Shown piece by piece: positions 43,934-51,297 of a DNA stretch of 64,000 bases (position 1 is its first letter; every line of letters begins with the position of its first letter). Both the position numbers and the translations under genes were made by a program. The notes under the pieces are model-generated. The model had not been told where the DNA came from. It saw nothing but the letters and a program-made list of their open reading frames with translations, and searched no databases. The stretch is from Paenibacillus sp. J23TS9 (GTDB lineage Bacteria > Bacillota > Bacilli > Paenibacillales > Paenibacillaceae), in assembly GCF_018403225.1 (NCBI RefSeq), contig NZ_BOSG01000001.1:1550001-1614000 (forward strand), written 5' to 3'.

Positions 43934-44398
43934 TTAATATTCTCTTTTAATGACAAAAAACGAGCCCCGTATGGTTCCGGCCAATTTAGACTTCTGTCTG
44001 GCAAACTTGAATTTCGCTTCCAACTCCTTCGGAACTTCCATCCCTTCCGAAAGCTTAAAACCAACGGCCCGCTTCTTCGGGTCATCAACCGTATACATGA
44101 CATTGAGCCCAAGACCATCTTCATAAAAGACGTAAGTAAATTGAATATTTTCCACTTGAAAACGCGACGTTTCCAAAGGCTTGGCCGCAAACTCGATATC
44201 ACGTTCTTCTTTCAAAATACGGTTTACGTACTCCAGGGTTTCCTGACTTTCGCTGGCGGGTACGACCGTAAACTCGTGATTATATTTGTTCATGAGGTAA
44301 CGGGCTTCATTCGCACGCAACCCAGCAAGCGTTTCGGCTACAGGCGAAGATTCCAAACCAACCGTAGACACATTTTTAAAGTCAACGATATATGACAT
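43934..44398 (-). CDS. Conserved hypothetical protein downstream of the tandem array
   Basis: A 154-residue soluble protein of a family I cannot name. The ATG at 44398 has TTAGGAGG upstream. Charged alpha/beta sequence: an ALRANEARY-like helix after a strand (VDFKNVSTVGLES), a phospho-site-like Ser-rich VPASESQE, FTYVFYEDG, and a basic C-terminus ending FFVIKREY. No signal, metal or catalytic motif stands out. Its SD and 5' leader are formed by the end of the 64-bp repeat array, whose last unit reads TTCGCAAAACT just before the SD, so its expression may be affected by the array. Confidence 0.75.
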   Translation of the reverse strand: MSYIVDFKNVSTVGLESSPVAETLAGLRANEARYLMNKYNHEFTVVPASESQETLEYVNRILKEERDIEFAAKPLETSRFQVENIQFTYVFYEDGLGLNVMYTVDDPKKRAVGFKLSEGMEVPKELEAKFKFARQKSKLAGTIRGSFFVIKREY

Positions 44399-44414
44399 TT
44401 CGATTCCTCCTAAA

Positions 44415-44747
44415 AGTTTTGCGAACATTGCATCATAGCACCGACTTCGAGCAAAACTCGCAACGGAAGCATTGGCTTAGTTTCGCGAGCATTGCATCAT
44501 AGAACTGACTTCGAGCAAAACTCGCATCGGAAGCATTGGCTCTTAGTTTTGCGAGCATAGCATCATAGTACTGACTTTGAGCAAAACTCGCATCGGAAGC
44601 ATTGGCTTAGTTTTGCGAGCATTGCATCATAGAACTGACTTCGAGCAAAACTCGCATCGGAAGCTGTATCTCATTATTTCCTAACAAATAGAACTGACTT
44701 CGAGCAAAACTCGCATCGGAAGCTGTATCTCATTATTTCCTAACAAC
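44415..44747. repeat. Tandem array of 64-bp units plus a 59-bp tandem duplication
   Basis: Units begin AGTTTTGCGAGCATTGCATC at 44415, 44479, 44545 and 44609 (lengths 64, 66, 64, then truncated). Each carries AGTTTTGC ... GCAAAACT and GCGAG ... CTCGC, forming a hairpin. The last part is a 59-bp perfect direct duplication (44630-44688 and 44689-44747) that includes the last codons of the GyrI-like gene (TTATTTCCTAACAA), so the array grew from the 3' end of that gene. Confidence 0.9.
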
Positions 44748-45212
44748 AGGAATCCACATTTCACCAAATACGACGTCGTCTCGCTGCCCCATCTCAACCG
44801 ATGCATTCGGACCGCCGACATAGGCAACTTCATTTACTTCCGGCAGGACTTGCCCAAAGGCAATGCCGGCAAGCTGATTGCTGAGCTCTTCAGACGACTT
44901 CGCTTCTCCTTTAACAACGATGTATTCCCCCTTAGGGAATTGGATCATTCTCGTTGCTTCAGGCAACGATGCCTCTGTCATGACGCCAGCATAATACATC
45001 ATCTTGTTATTCACCGCTTCGTTCACGGCAAAAATGTAGTCATTCGTGGCGACGGATTTTAACGTGTCCAGCGTCCCATCTTCTTCGACGGCTGACCAAA
45101 ATTCTGACTTTTCTTTGTTTATGCCAGCAAAATCTGTGTAATGGCTCTTAAGCTCCGTTCCAATTCCCAAAACAATAAAGGTGTCCTTTTCTTCCAACGT
45201 ATATTGTGCCAT
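44733..45212 (-). CDS. GyrI-like small-molecule-binding domain protein
   Basis: A 159-residue stand-alone effector-binding (AraC_E_bind/GyrI-like) protein: the tandem SHS2 pattern FIVLGIGTELKSHY at the N-terminus, YYAGVMTEAS near the middle, FPKGEYIVVKGEA, and VFGEMWIPVVRK at the end. Such proteins bind or hydrolyse hydrophobic toxicants or act as antidotes. Start at ATG 45212 with GGAAGG eight bases upstream. It is divergent from a WYL regulator; the last five codons are duplicated in the adjacent tandem array. Confidence 0.87.
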   Translation of the reverse strand: MAQYTLEEKDTFIVLGIGTELKSHYTDFAGINKEKSEFWSAVEEDGTLDTLKSVATNDYIFAVNEAVNNKMMYYAGVMTEASLPEATRMIQFPKGEYIVVKGEAKSSEELSNQLAGIAFGQVLPEVNEVAYVGGPNASVEMGQRDDVVFGEMWIPVVRK

Positions 45213-45236
45213 ATTCAAAACCTTCCTTTTTTTTAA

Positions 45237-45279
45237 ATTTGATCAAATGATTTGTCTTTTCACTTGATAGGCTTATAAT
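45237..45279 (+). promoter_or_regulatory. Operator-like palindrome and promoter of the second WYL gene
   Basis: ATTTGATCAAAT (45237-45248) is a perfect 12-bp palindrome between the divergent genes. TTGTCT (45252-45257), 16-nt spacer and TATAAT (45274-45279) form the plus-strand promoter. Confidence 0.6.
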
Positions 45280-45323
45280 AACCTTAAACCATGTCAAAAA
45301 GTGATACTGTTAAGGAGGCTCGG

Positions 45324-46286
45324 ATGAAAAAAGTTGAACGGATTAATATCATCATGCGCTATATCAACAACCGTGCCCACTTTACCATTTCTGAAATCAT
45401 GCGGGAATTTAACATCTCCCGTTCGACGGCTATTCGAGATATACAGGAAATCGAAGCCATGGGGATGCCGCTTGTGGCTGAAGTTGGCAGGGATGGGGGT
45501 TATTTTGTCATGAACAACTCAATCCTGCCGACGGTCCGCTTTACCGATAACGAGATTAAAGCTCTGTTTATTGCCTTTATGGCCACAAGAAATCAACAGC
45601 TCCCTTATCTGAAGAGTCGCCAGTCATTAGCTGAGAAATTGCTTGGGCTCATCTCGGAAAACCAGCAGGATGACCTTGTTCTGTTGAATCAAATGTTGCT
45701 TTTTGAAGGGACCAACCCGAGTAATCCCGATCTGCTCGATCTGTCCGACCTCCCCCATCCGATGTTGGAGAAACTAATTCAAATCATTCTGCTCGACAGC
45801 TATGTATTGGTTTCCATTGAAGAAGAGAAGAAAATAAAGTCTTATCCAATGTATCTCCTGCACCTTTATCGCGAAAAAAGCTTCTGGCTAATCGAAGGTT
45901 TTGATTTGAAGGAAGAAAAAAGAAGGATTTTTCCTGTCGACGATCTCACCCAAATAGAGCCTTACCCCGAGAAAAAAAGAGTAAGCAAGAAAAAGATTTT
46001 AGAACAAATACGTAAGCAGGAAGAAGTCATCAACCTTGTCCTTGAGCTTGGTCCAAAAGCGATTGCCCAGTTCAGAAAATACCATCCTTTGAAAGTTACC
46101 ATTTCCTATACGAATCCTTACCAAACCACCGCCATTTTAAGGACTTATATCAATGTAAATAAATCTGAAGAGTTGACCGAAATCACAAATTGGCTGCTAT
46201 TCCTGGGCAGGGATATCAAGGTCAGGGAAATGCCGGAAGAAGTCCTGGGATGTTTGCAAGACAGATTAAGCTTATATTGTCCATAA
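45324..46286 (+). CDS. WYL-domain transcriptional regulator (second copy of type)
   Basis: A 320-residue protein from the ATG at 45324 (TTAAGGAGG upstream). N-terminal HTH (FTISEIMREFNISRSTAIRDIQEIE near 22-46) and a WYL domain near 170-235 (SYPMYLLHLYREKSFWLIEGFDL), then a WCX tail. It is divergent from the GyrI-like gene, which it likely controls; the ligand is unknown. YafY regulator plus GyrI-like protein pairs are common in Bacillales. Confidence 0.92.
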   Translation: MKKVERINIIMRYINNRAHFTISEIMREFNISRSTAIRDIQEIEAMGMPLVAEVGRDGGYFVMNNSILPTVRFTDNEIKALFIAFMATRNQQLPYLKSRQSLAEKLLGLISENQQDDLVLLNQMLLFEGTNPSNPDLLDLSDLPHPMLEKLIQIILLDSYVLVSIEEEKKIKSYPMYLLHLYREKSFWLIEGFDLKEEKRRIFPVDDLTQIEPYPEKKRVSKKKILEQIRKQEEVINLVLELGPKAIAQFRKYHPLKVTISYTNPYQTTAILRTYINVNKSEELTEITNWLLFLGRDIKVREMPEEVLGCLQDRLSLYCP

Positions 46287-46404
46287 GTAGTTCCGGTTAA
46301 ACCCAGATCATGTTGAGCTTGGCCTGTTGCTAGCTTTCCCGTATTCTCGTACATCGAGCACTGTAATATGCCGCGATTGATGCGGCTCACAACTTCCGGC
46401 GGTT

Positions 46405-46445
46405 CAATAGAAAAAGCAGACTGCCATAGCGGTCTGCTCTCGAAT
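46405..46445. repeat. Dispersed hairpin repeat, copy G
   Basis: AGCAGAC (46415-46421) and GTCTGCT (46432-46438) around TGCCATAGCG; left flank GGTTCAATAGAAAA. It may also stop transcription of the WYL gene. Confidence 0.5.
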
Positions 46446-46515
46446 CAAATCATTGATTCACTCTCGTGCCCATGAACTGAAATCAGATGCATCCTTTCAT
46501 ATGACTAGGGTCATT

Positions 46516-47499
46516 TCACTTAAAACCTCCTTCACTAAATCGCAATGCACATTGGGAATGATGAACGGCTAGCTGACTAGCAAACTGTTGATCTGGAAAT
46601 CCTCTATGAAGCAGCTTCAAACCACCCGAGGTTAATGAGATATGGTGATGATACCGATAAAACAACATCCTGTAAGGATCGATCGTATCGTTCTTTAGAT
46701 ATCGATAGAAATCTCCGAACCTAAACTCTAAAAAGCTGTGTTCATGCTCAATATCAAAAAACATAGCTCCTTCAATATCGATCAAATAAGGTTCAAGACG
46801 GTCATTCACCAAAACATGGTCAGGTCCGAGTTCCCCGTGAATAAACCCATACCGTGTTCTAGGTTTGATTCTGGATTCAAGTTCATATAAAGTATCGAGT
46901 AATTTACTTTGATGTTCTCTGATGCTATCCATATGTTGGGAAGCATAGGCTAACTGAACTTTTGCGTTTTCCATTTGCAATTGGTGGCAATTCCCTGAGG
47001 TCATTCCGCTTTGATTCGCTTTTCCATAGAAATATCTTTCTGTGGTATGCATCCCAGCAAGCATTTCCCCCAGCTGTTGAAATACCTTATCTTGAACTCG
47101 TGAATCAGAATGTTGGAAATAGACTTCTGCTTTATGCCCATCTATATACTCAACCAGCGCGTAATCAAAAGGATACAGGTTTTTTTCCGTATTCAGATCG
47201 TACGAAGCGGGCGTTCGAATGCCATGTTCGGTTAAATATTTGTTATTCATTGCAAACAGGTCGCTTCCATAGGATTTTTCATGAATGTTATCAGCTGCGA
47301 TTTCTTCTTGAAAATAATTCATGGTAAGATCCCATACATACAAAACGCAGAAGAATCCATTACTAAATTCGATTTTATAGACCACCTTTTGCGCTCCACC
47401 ATGCATTTTCGAGACATGATCCACAACATATCCGGCACCAAACACCTTCCAAGCATAATCCTGTAAATCAACTTTATTGAGGTGACAATCAATATCCAT
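46516..47499 (-). CDS. APH/choline-kinase-like phosphotransferase
   Basis: A 327-residue protein-kinase-like fold enzyme. Brenner loop reads FIHGELGPDH rather than the usual H-G-D-x4-N, and the Mg-binding loop is LIDIEGA; the N-lobe nucleotide region is near 30-50 (VVYKIEF). The changes (Asp to Glu, Asn to His) mean activity must be tested before calling it an aminoglycoside kinase. It lies next to the ABC-F and Cfr-like genes on the same strand, but a terminator separates them. Confidence 0.83.
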   Translation of the reverse strand: MDIDCHLNKVDLQDYAWKVFGAGYVVDHVSKMHGGAQKVVYKIEFSNGFFCVLYVWDLTMNYFQEEIAADNIHEKSYGSDLFAMNNKYLTEHGIRTPASYDLNTEKNLYPFDYALVEYIDGHKAEVYFQHSDSRVQDKVFQQLGEMLAGMHTTERYFYGKANQSGMTSGNCHQLQMENAKVQLAYASQHMDSIREHQSKLLDTLYELESRIKPRTRYGFIHGELGPDHVLVNDRLEPYLIDIEGAMFFDIEHEHSFLEFRFGDFYRYLKNDTIDPYRMLFYRYHHHISLTSGGLKLLHRGFPDQQFASQLAVHHSQCALRFSEGGFK

Positions 47500-47627
47500 A
47501 AGTACAAAAACTCCTTTTTAAGGTTTTGCCGGCAACACAATCGTAAGAAATATCCAGCCAAAAGTATAGACTTTTTCTTTATGATTGTTTATGATGTTGA
47601 ATAAGGTCTCGAATAAAATAGTCATAC

Positions 47628-47660
47628 AAAAAGCCCTTGGATCGAATCCAAAGGCTTTTT
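47628..47660 (-). terminator. Terminator of the cfr-ABC-F operon
   Basis: AAAAAGCC-c-TTGGAT (47628-47642) and ATCCAA-a-GGCTTTTT (47646-47660) form a 15-bp stem with one mismatch, with T-runs on both strands. Confidence 0.88.
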
Positions 47661-47734
47661 TTGATATATGCATGTTTGCATAGACATCCATTACCCTTCA
47701 CACCTCTTTCGAGGTGCATTCCGGTAACGTTCAT

Positions 47735-49213
47735 CTACATCGATATCATTTTGGTTGCAACGGTTTGTTGAAAAGCCTGATCATGTTCAACGATAACCAT
47801 AGTGGGATTAAAGGTTTGAATCAGCTCTTCGATCTGCATACGTGAATAAAGATCGATAAAATTTAACGGTTCATCCCAAATGTATAGATGTGCTTGTTCG
47901 CATAAACTTTTGGCTATCAGCAGTTTTTTCTTTTGACCACCAGAATAATGAGAGATGTCCTTCTCAAACTGGATTCGGTCAAAATCCATTTTGCGCAGGA
48001 TCGATTTGAACAGTGGTTCATTGATCTCATGCTCTTCAATAAAATCCGATAACATGCCCTTCAAATGGGAAGTATCCTGCTGAACATAGGAAATGACGAG
48101 CCCAGAAGCTAATTTCATCGTGCCTGTATGCTGTAGCGGTTGTCCCAGGATCAGCTTGAGAATGCTGCTTTTCCCGCTCCCGTTCTTTCCGTCCAGCACG
48201 ATTCGATCTCCTTGTTCAACGGTAAAGCTGATGGGCTTATTCACGATTTGGCCATCGTATTGAACGGACACATCTGCCATAACAACCCATTCTTTTGACG
48301 GGAAGTTCAATGCTTCTAAAGCCAATGCTTCGGTTTTTTCCACGTTTTTGAGCAGATTGGACTTTTCCTCAATCGCCTTTTGCTGCCTTGATTCAATGTT
48401 CTTTGCCCTTTTCATCATCTTGGCCGCTTTATGCCCTACGAAGCCCTTATCCAATTTCGAACCTGAATTCGTCGTTCCGTTTTTGGAAGCTTCCACCTGA
48501 TGGGACCAATCCGATGAACGCTTGGAGGACTGTTTCAATCTCCCGATGTCTTTTTGCAGACGCTGATTCGTTGCCTCCTCGTGTTCCTGCTGTCTATCGA
48601 AATTTAGCTTCCAGGAAGAATAGTTCCCGCTTTGGACTTCAATATTCGCTCTATTGATCGATAAAATATGGTCGACGCATCCATCCAAAAAGTTCCTGTC
48701 ATGCGAAATTAAAATAAACCCTTTTTTCTTCTTTAAATAATCCGAGACGATCTTTCGCGCACTGGTGTCTAAATGGTTGGTCGGCTCGTCGATTAATAGG
48801 AATTGGCCTTCATTCAAAAATAGCGCGGCAAGCAGTACTTTGGTTTGTTCTCCATTAGAGAGCGTGTTAAATGGCCGGTACATGATCTCGGCATCGACTT
48901 CTAGATAGGAGATTTCACGAAGAAATTCCCAATCTTCTGCTCGGGGACATATTTCCTCAAGGATTTCATACGTGTACTTATTCATATCCGACACCGGATA
49001 AGGGAAATAATTGAATTCGACCGAAGAAACGATTTTCCCGCTGTACTCATATTTCCCTAATAATAGATTCAAAAAAGTCGTCTTGCCTCGTCCGTTTCTA
49101 CCGATAAAACCAAGTTTCCAATCCGTATCGATGTGAAAGCTCACGCCTTCAAAAATGTTGTCAAAGCTGGATGGATAGGAAAACGTTACGTCTTGTACTT
49201 GAATCATTGACAT
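47735..49213 (-). CDS. ABC-F ribosome protection protein (Lsa-type)
   Basis: A 492-residue soluble twin-ATPase with no membrane segment. First NBD: Walker A GRNGRGKT near 37, signature LSNGEQ near 124, Walker B LLIDEPTNHLD. Interdomain linker of charged coiled coil near 195-310, the region that reaches the ribosomal peptidyl-transferase centre. Second NBD: GKNGSGKS, YSGGQKKK, LYIWDEPLNFID. The sequence style matches the Lsa/Vga/Sal antibiotic-resistance ABC-F group, which displaces lincosamides, pleuromutilins and streptogramin A. Start ATG 49213 after AAAGGAGG; the SD is paired in a hairpin and preceded by a 17-codon leader ORF, so expression is probably drug-induced. Confidence 0.92.
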   Translation of the reverse strand: MSMIQVQDVTFSYPSSFDNIFEGVSFHIDTDWKLGFIGRNGRGKTTFLNLLLGKYEYSGKIVSSVEFNYFPYPVSDMNKYTYEILEEICPRAEDWEFLREISYLEVDAEIMYRPFNTLSNGEQTKVLLAALFLNEGQFLLIDEPTNHLDTSARKIVSDYLKKKKGFILISHDRNFLDGCVDHILSINRANIEVQSGNYSSWKLNFDRQQEHEEATNQRLQKDIGRLKQSSKRSSDWSHQVEASKNGTTNSGSKLDKGFVGHKAAKMMKRAKNIESRQQKAIEEKSNLLKNVEKTEALALEALNFPSKEWVVMADVSVQYDGQIVNKPISFTVEQGDRIVLDGKNGSGKSSILKLILGQPLQHTGTMKLASGLVISYVQQDTSHLKGMLSDFIEEHEINEPLFKSILRKMDFDRIQFEKDISHYSGGQKKKLLIAKSLCEQAHLYIWDEPLNFIDLYSRMQIEELIQTFNPTMVIVEHDQAFQQTVATKMISM

Positions 49214-49224
49214 GATGATTCCTC

Positions 49225-49324
49225 CTTTGTATATCTCGCTGGTTTCTTTCATACAAAGTCGGCACATCCATCGATTTTTTGCTTCTCCGTATAAGCTTGA
49301 TGGATATTAACGACTTATACGGAG
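49225..49324 (-). promoter_or_regulatory. Nested hairpins of a translational attenuator before the ABC-F gene
   Basis: H1: CTCCGTATAAG/CTTATACGGAG (49285-49295 with 49314-49324, perfect 11 bp), one arm being the last codons of the leader ORF. H2: ATCCATC/GATGGAT (49266-49272 with 49299-49305), whose one arm lies in the H1 loop, so H1 and H2 compete. H3: CTTTGTAT/ATACAAAG (49225-49232 with 49251-49258), covering the AAAG of the ABC-F SD. Confidence 0.85.
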
Positions 49325-49360
49325 CATTACATGTGTCACCACAGTATCTGAATTACTCAT
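49307..49360 (-). CDS. 17-residue leader peptide of the ABC-F gene
   Basis: ATG at 49360 with AAAGGAGTG eight bases upstream reads MSNSDTVVTHVMLRISR and stops at 49307. It begins 34 nt after the cfr-like stop. Its last codons (Leu-Arg-Ile-Ser) form one arm of hairpin H1, the usual layout for drug-induced ribosome stalling that remodels a downstream hairpin. The peptide itself has no known homologue that I recognise. Confidence 0.8.
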   Translation of the reverse strand: MSNSDTVVTHVMLRISR

Positions 49361-49393
49361 TTCTTTCACTCCTTTCTGTTACAAGCGAATATG

Positions 49394-50440
49394 TCATTCC
49401 GCTGAATAATTTCCATATAACTGACCGCAAGCAGCATCAATATCAATGCCGAATTGACTTCTTACGGTCACATGAATGCCTGATGACTGTAATGTTTTGT
49501 AAAAATTAACCACCCTGTCCTCATCCGCTTCATCAAACCTTAATGGGGAACGCACCGTTGGGTTATACCGGATTAAATTCACATGGTACAGTCGTCCTTC
49601 CCTGTATCGCCCCTTCAATAGACGCGCTACTTCTTTGGCATGATCCATCGAATCATTCACGTCGGGTAACATAATATAAGCAATATAAACCTTTCTGGAT
49701 GTGACTCGTATATGATCGTCTAATGCGTCCATGACATCGAATAACGGATACTTATCATTTATCGGCATCAGTTTACTTCGCTGTTCGTGAAAAGGAGAAT
49801 GCAACGAAAACGTCAAATGGACTTGCGGATAATGGAGGGTCATTTTTTTAATGCTCGGTATGATCCCAATCGTTGAAATCGAGATCCTACGAGGACTTAA
49901 ACCAAACAGAGCAGGATCCGTGAGCACGTCTAACGCATCGAAAACTTGGACATTGGCTAACGCTTCCCCCATTCCCATAAAAGAAATGCTGTCCATGGAA
50001 TGCCCCTTCAGGTAAAAATGAAGGATTTGGTCGGTTATTTCGTCCGAGGTCAAATTTCTTTTTAATCCAATGTCGCCTGTCGCGCAAAATGTACATCCGA
50101 AATGACATCCGCACTGGGAAGAGACGCAAAATGATTCCCATCCGGCTTTATATTTCATATTTACCGTTTCTATTCTTTCATTTCCTGAAATCCCAAACAA
50201 AACTTTAGTGACTTGCTCGGAATGCTGTTCCATTAAAGGAGCAATATCTAAAATAGACGCTCCGAATTCCATGGCTAGCATTTCTCTTAACCGTTTGGGA
50301 AGTACGGTGATGTCGTTGAAATGTTCGATTTTCTCATGAAAAACGGCATTCATTATTTGTTTCAGCCTAAAATCGGGGTAATGATGCTCCTTCAAGAATG
50401 CCTTTATTCTTCTATACTTATTGCCTTGTTTGAGTTGCAT
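49394..50440 (-). CDS. cfr: Cfr-type 23S rRNA (adenine-2503-C8) methyltransferase, radical SAM
   Basis: About 348 residues. The radical-SAM cluster reads C-x3-C-x2-C in CGCHFGCTFC, aligned with Cys112/116/119 of Cfr; the methyl-transfer cysteines correspond to Cys105 (ESFC) and Cys338 (DAACGQLYG), offset by three. Blocks NMKYKAGWESFC, ATGDIGLK, SISFMGMGEALAN, SISTIGIIPSIKK and RSQFGIDIDAACGQLYGNY are Cfr rather than RlmN sequence. C8 methylation of A2503 gives resistance to phenicols, lincosamides, oxazolidinones, pleuromutilins and streptogramin A. ATG 50440 follows GGAAGG; ATG 50449 overlaps the SD. No promoter lies after the terminator at 50518. Not identical to S. aureus Cfr; a chromosomal homologue. 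Confidence 0.93.
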   Translation of the reverse strand: MQLKQGNKYRRIKAFLKEHHYPDFRLKQIMNAVFHEKIEHFNDITVLPKRLREMLAMEFGASILDIAPLMEQHSEQVTKVLFGISGNERIETVNMKYKAGWESFCVSSQCGCHFGCTFCATGDIGLKRNLTSDEITDQILHFYLKGHSMDSISFMGMGEALANVQVFDALDVLTDPALFGLSPRRISISTIGIIPSIKKMTLHYPQVHLTFSLHSPFHEQRSKLMPINDKYPLFDVMDALDDHIRVTSRKVYIAYIMLPDVNDSMDHAKEVARLLKGRYREGRLYHVNLIRYNPTVRSPLRFDEADEDRVVNFYKTLQSSGIHVTVRSQFGIDIDAACGQLYGNYSAE

Positions 50441-50517
50441 GTTTTCCATCCTTCCATAAGACTCTCTAGTTTAACGGGAGTATATAGAAGGAGTGGTCTA
50501 TCCTGAAGATGAACCGC

Positions 50518-50546
50518 AAAAAAGCACCGATAGCATTATCGGTGCT
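50518..50546 (-). terminator. Strong terminator between the 56-codon ORF and cfr
   Basis: AGCACCGATA (50523-50532) and TATCGGTGCT (50537-50546) form a perfect 10-bp stem with 4-nt loop, followed on the minus strand by TTTTTTGCG. It sits between the only good promoter and the cfr-like gene, 70 nt before its start. Confidence 0.9.
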
Positions 50547-50576
50547 GAGCTTTAGAACGAGACACGACTATAATGA

Positions 50577-50747
50577 TCAAGAATTCTGAGTCATTTCTCT
50601 GTCATGTATTCGCCGTAGAGGCAAAGCTCCGATAACTGTTTTTTGTATGGTGGTTCCGCATATAAAGGACAGACTACTCCCTTTGTCCGCGAAATCATCG
50701 CCAAATTTCACGTTTTTTCCATACAGAATTCTAAAAACAGTTAACAT
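50577..50747 (-). CDS. 56-residue small ORF upstream of cfr
   Basis: ATG at 50747 with AAAGGAGGTG seven bases upstream reads 56 codons (starts MLTVFRILYGKNVKFGDD, has SSLSFICGTT, ends DREMTQNS). Basic, no membrane helix. It is driven by the promoter at 50784-50812 and followed by the terminator at 50518-50546. Either a small protein or the leader ORF of a cfr attenuator; I do not recognise a family. Confidence 0.7.
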   Translation of the reverse strand: MLTVFRILYGKNVKFGDDFADKGSSLSFICGTTIQKTVIGALPLRRIHDREMTQNS

Positions 50748-50783
50748 TGCTTACACCTCCTTTGTCGAATTTATTATTGAGTT

Positions 50784-50812
50784 AATCTAGCATATAAATG
50801 AATAGGTGTAAA
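50784..50812 (-). promoter_or_regulatory. Promoter of the small ORF-cfr-ABC-F unit
   Basis: Minus strand TTTACA (50807-50812), 17-nt spacer, TAGATT (50784-50789), about 40 nt before the small ORF. No comparable promoter is visible between the terminator and cfr. Confidence 0.65.
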
Positions 50813-51207
50813 GTTTAATTCGATATTTATTTTACTCTCGCCGCGAGGACATCCCATTCATTCTGTGTGTAGTTACCTGGATCACCTGTTTTTCGTTGGA
50901 CGTTATAACCGCATCATGAGATTACATATTCCCTCTCAAAGCCGAAAGAAGGCACGAATCTCTTCAGCCAACAGTTCGGGCTCCTCGAATGCGGCAAAAA
51001 GGACCTGCAGCTTCTCGAAAGGGAAGCGCTGGCCGATCCGTCTGGCGCTGCCGGCCTCCTAGCTCGGGTTAAAGCGCTGGAGGGGCGATCTATCGGATCT
51101 TTTCCAACATTTTGGCCGGAAATAGCGTTTTGGATACCGAATTACAGCTCCTCAATGAAGAGATCGAACGATGCTTGCTTCGATCACGCATCGCCTCATT
51201 GATTTAG
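50813..51207. pseudogene. Mosaic of coding relics
   Basis: No intact gene. On the minus strand 50936-50998 reads LFAAFEEPELLAEEIRAFF ending in stop, the C-terminal pattern of an alpha/beta-hydrolase (GH-x-A-FE-P-E-x-L-A-x-x-I-x-x-FF). A second minus-strand tail at 50830-50875 ends NYTQNEWDVLAARVK. Plus-strand stretches also look open. Assignment is tentative. Confidence 0.4.
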
Positions 51208-51244
51208 TCAACAAAACCCCGCTGCCATAGCGGGGTTTTGTTGA
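51208..51244. terminator. Bidirectional terminator
   Basis: TCAACAAAACCCCGCT (51208-51223) and its exact complement (51229-51244) form a perfect 16-bp stem with loop GCCAT. The core resembles the dispersed hairpin family (GCTGCCATAGC). It probably ends the truncated AraC gene at 51298. Confidence 0.88.
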
Positions 51245-51297
51245 TGGATGCAGTATTCAATTGAAACAGGGGCCTGAATGTCATTATATTGATCCGG

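Noticed and set aside
44415..44747. CRISPR array
   Set aside because: Repeats are contiguous, contain no unique spacers, and no cas genes exist in the window.
49394..50440. RlmN housekeeping methyltransferase
   Set aside because: The blocks around the cluster and the C-terminus follow Cfr; RlmN has a longer N-terminal part and different surrounding sequence.
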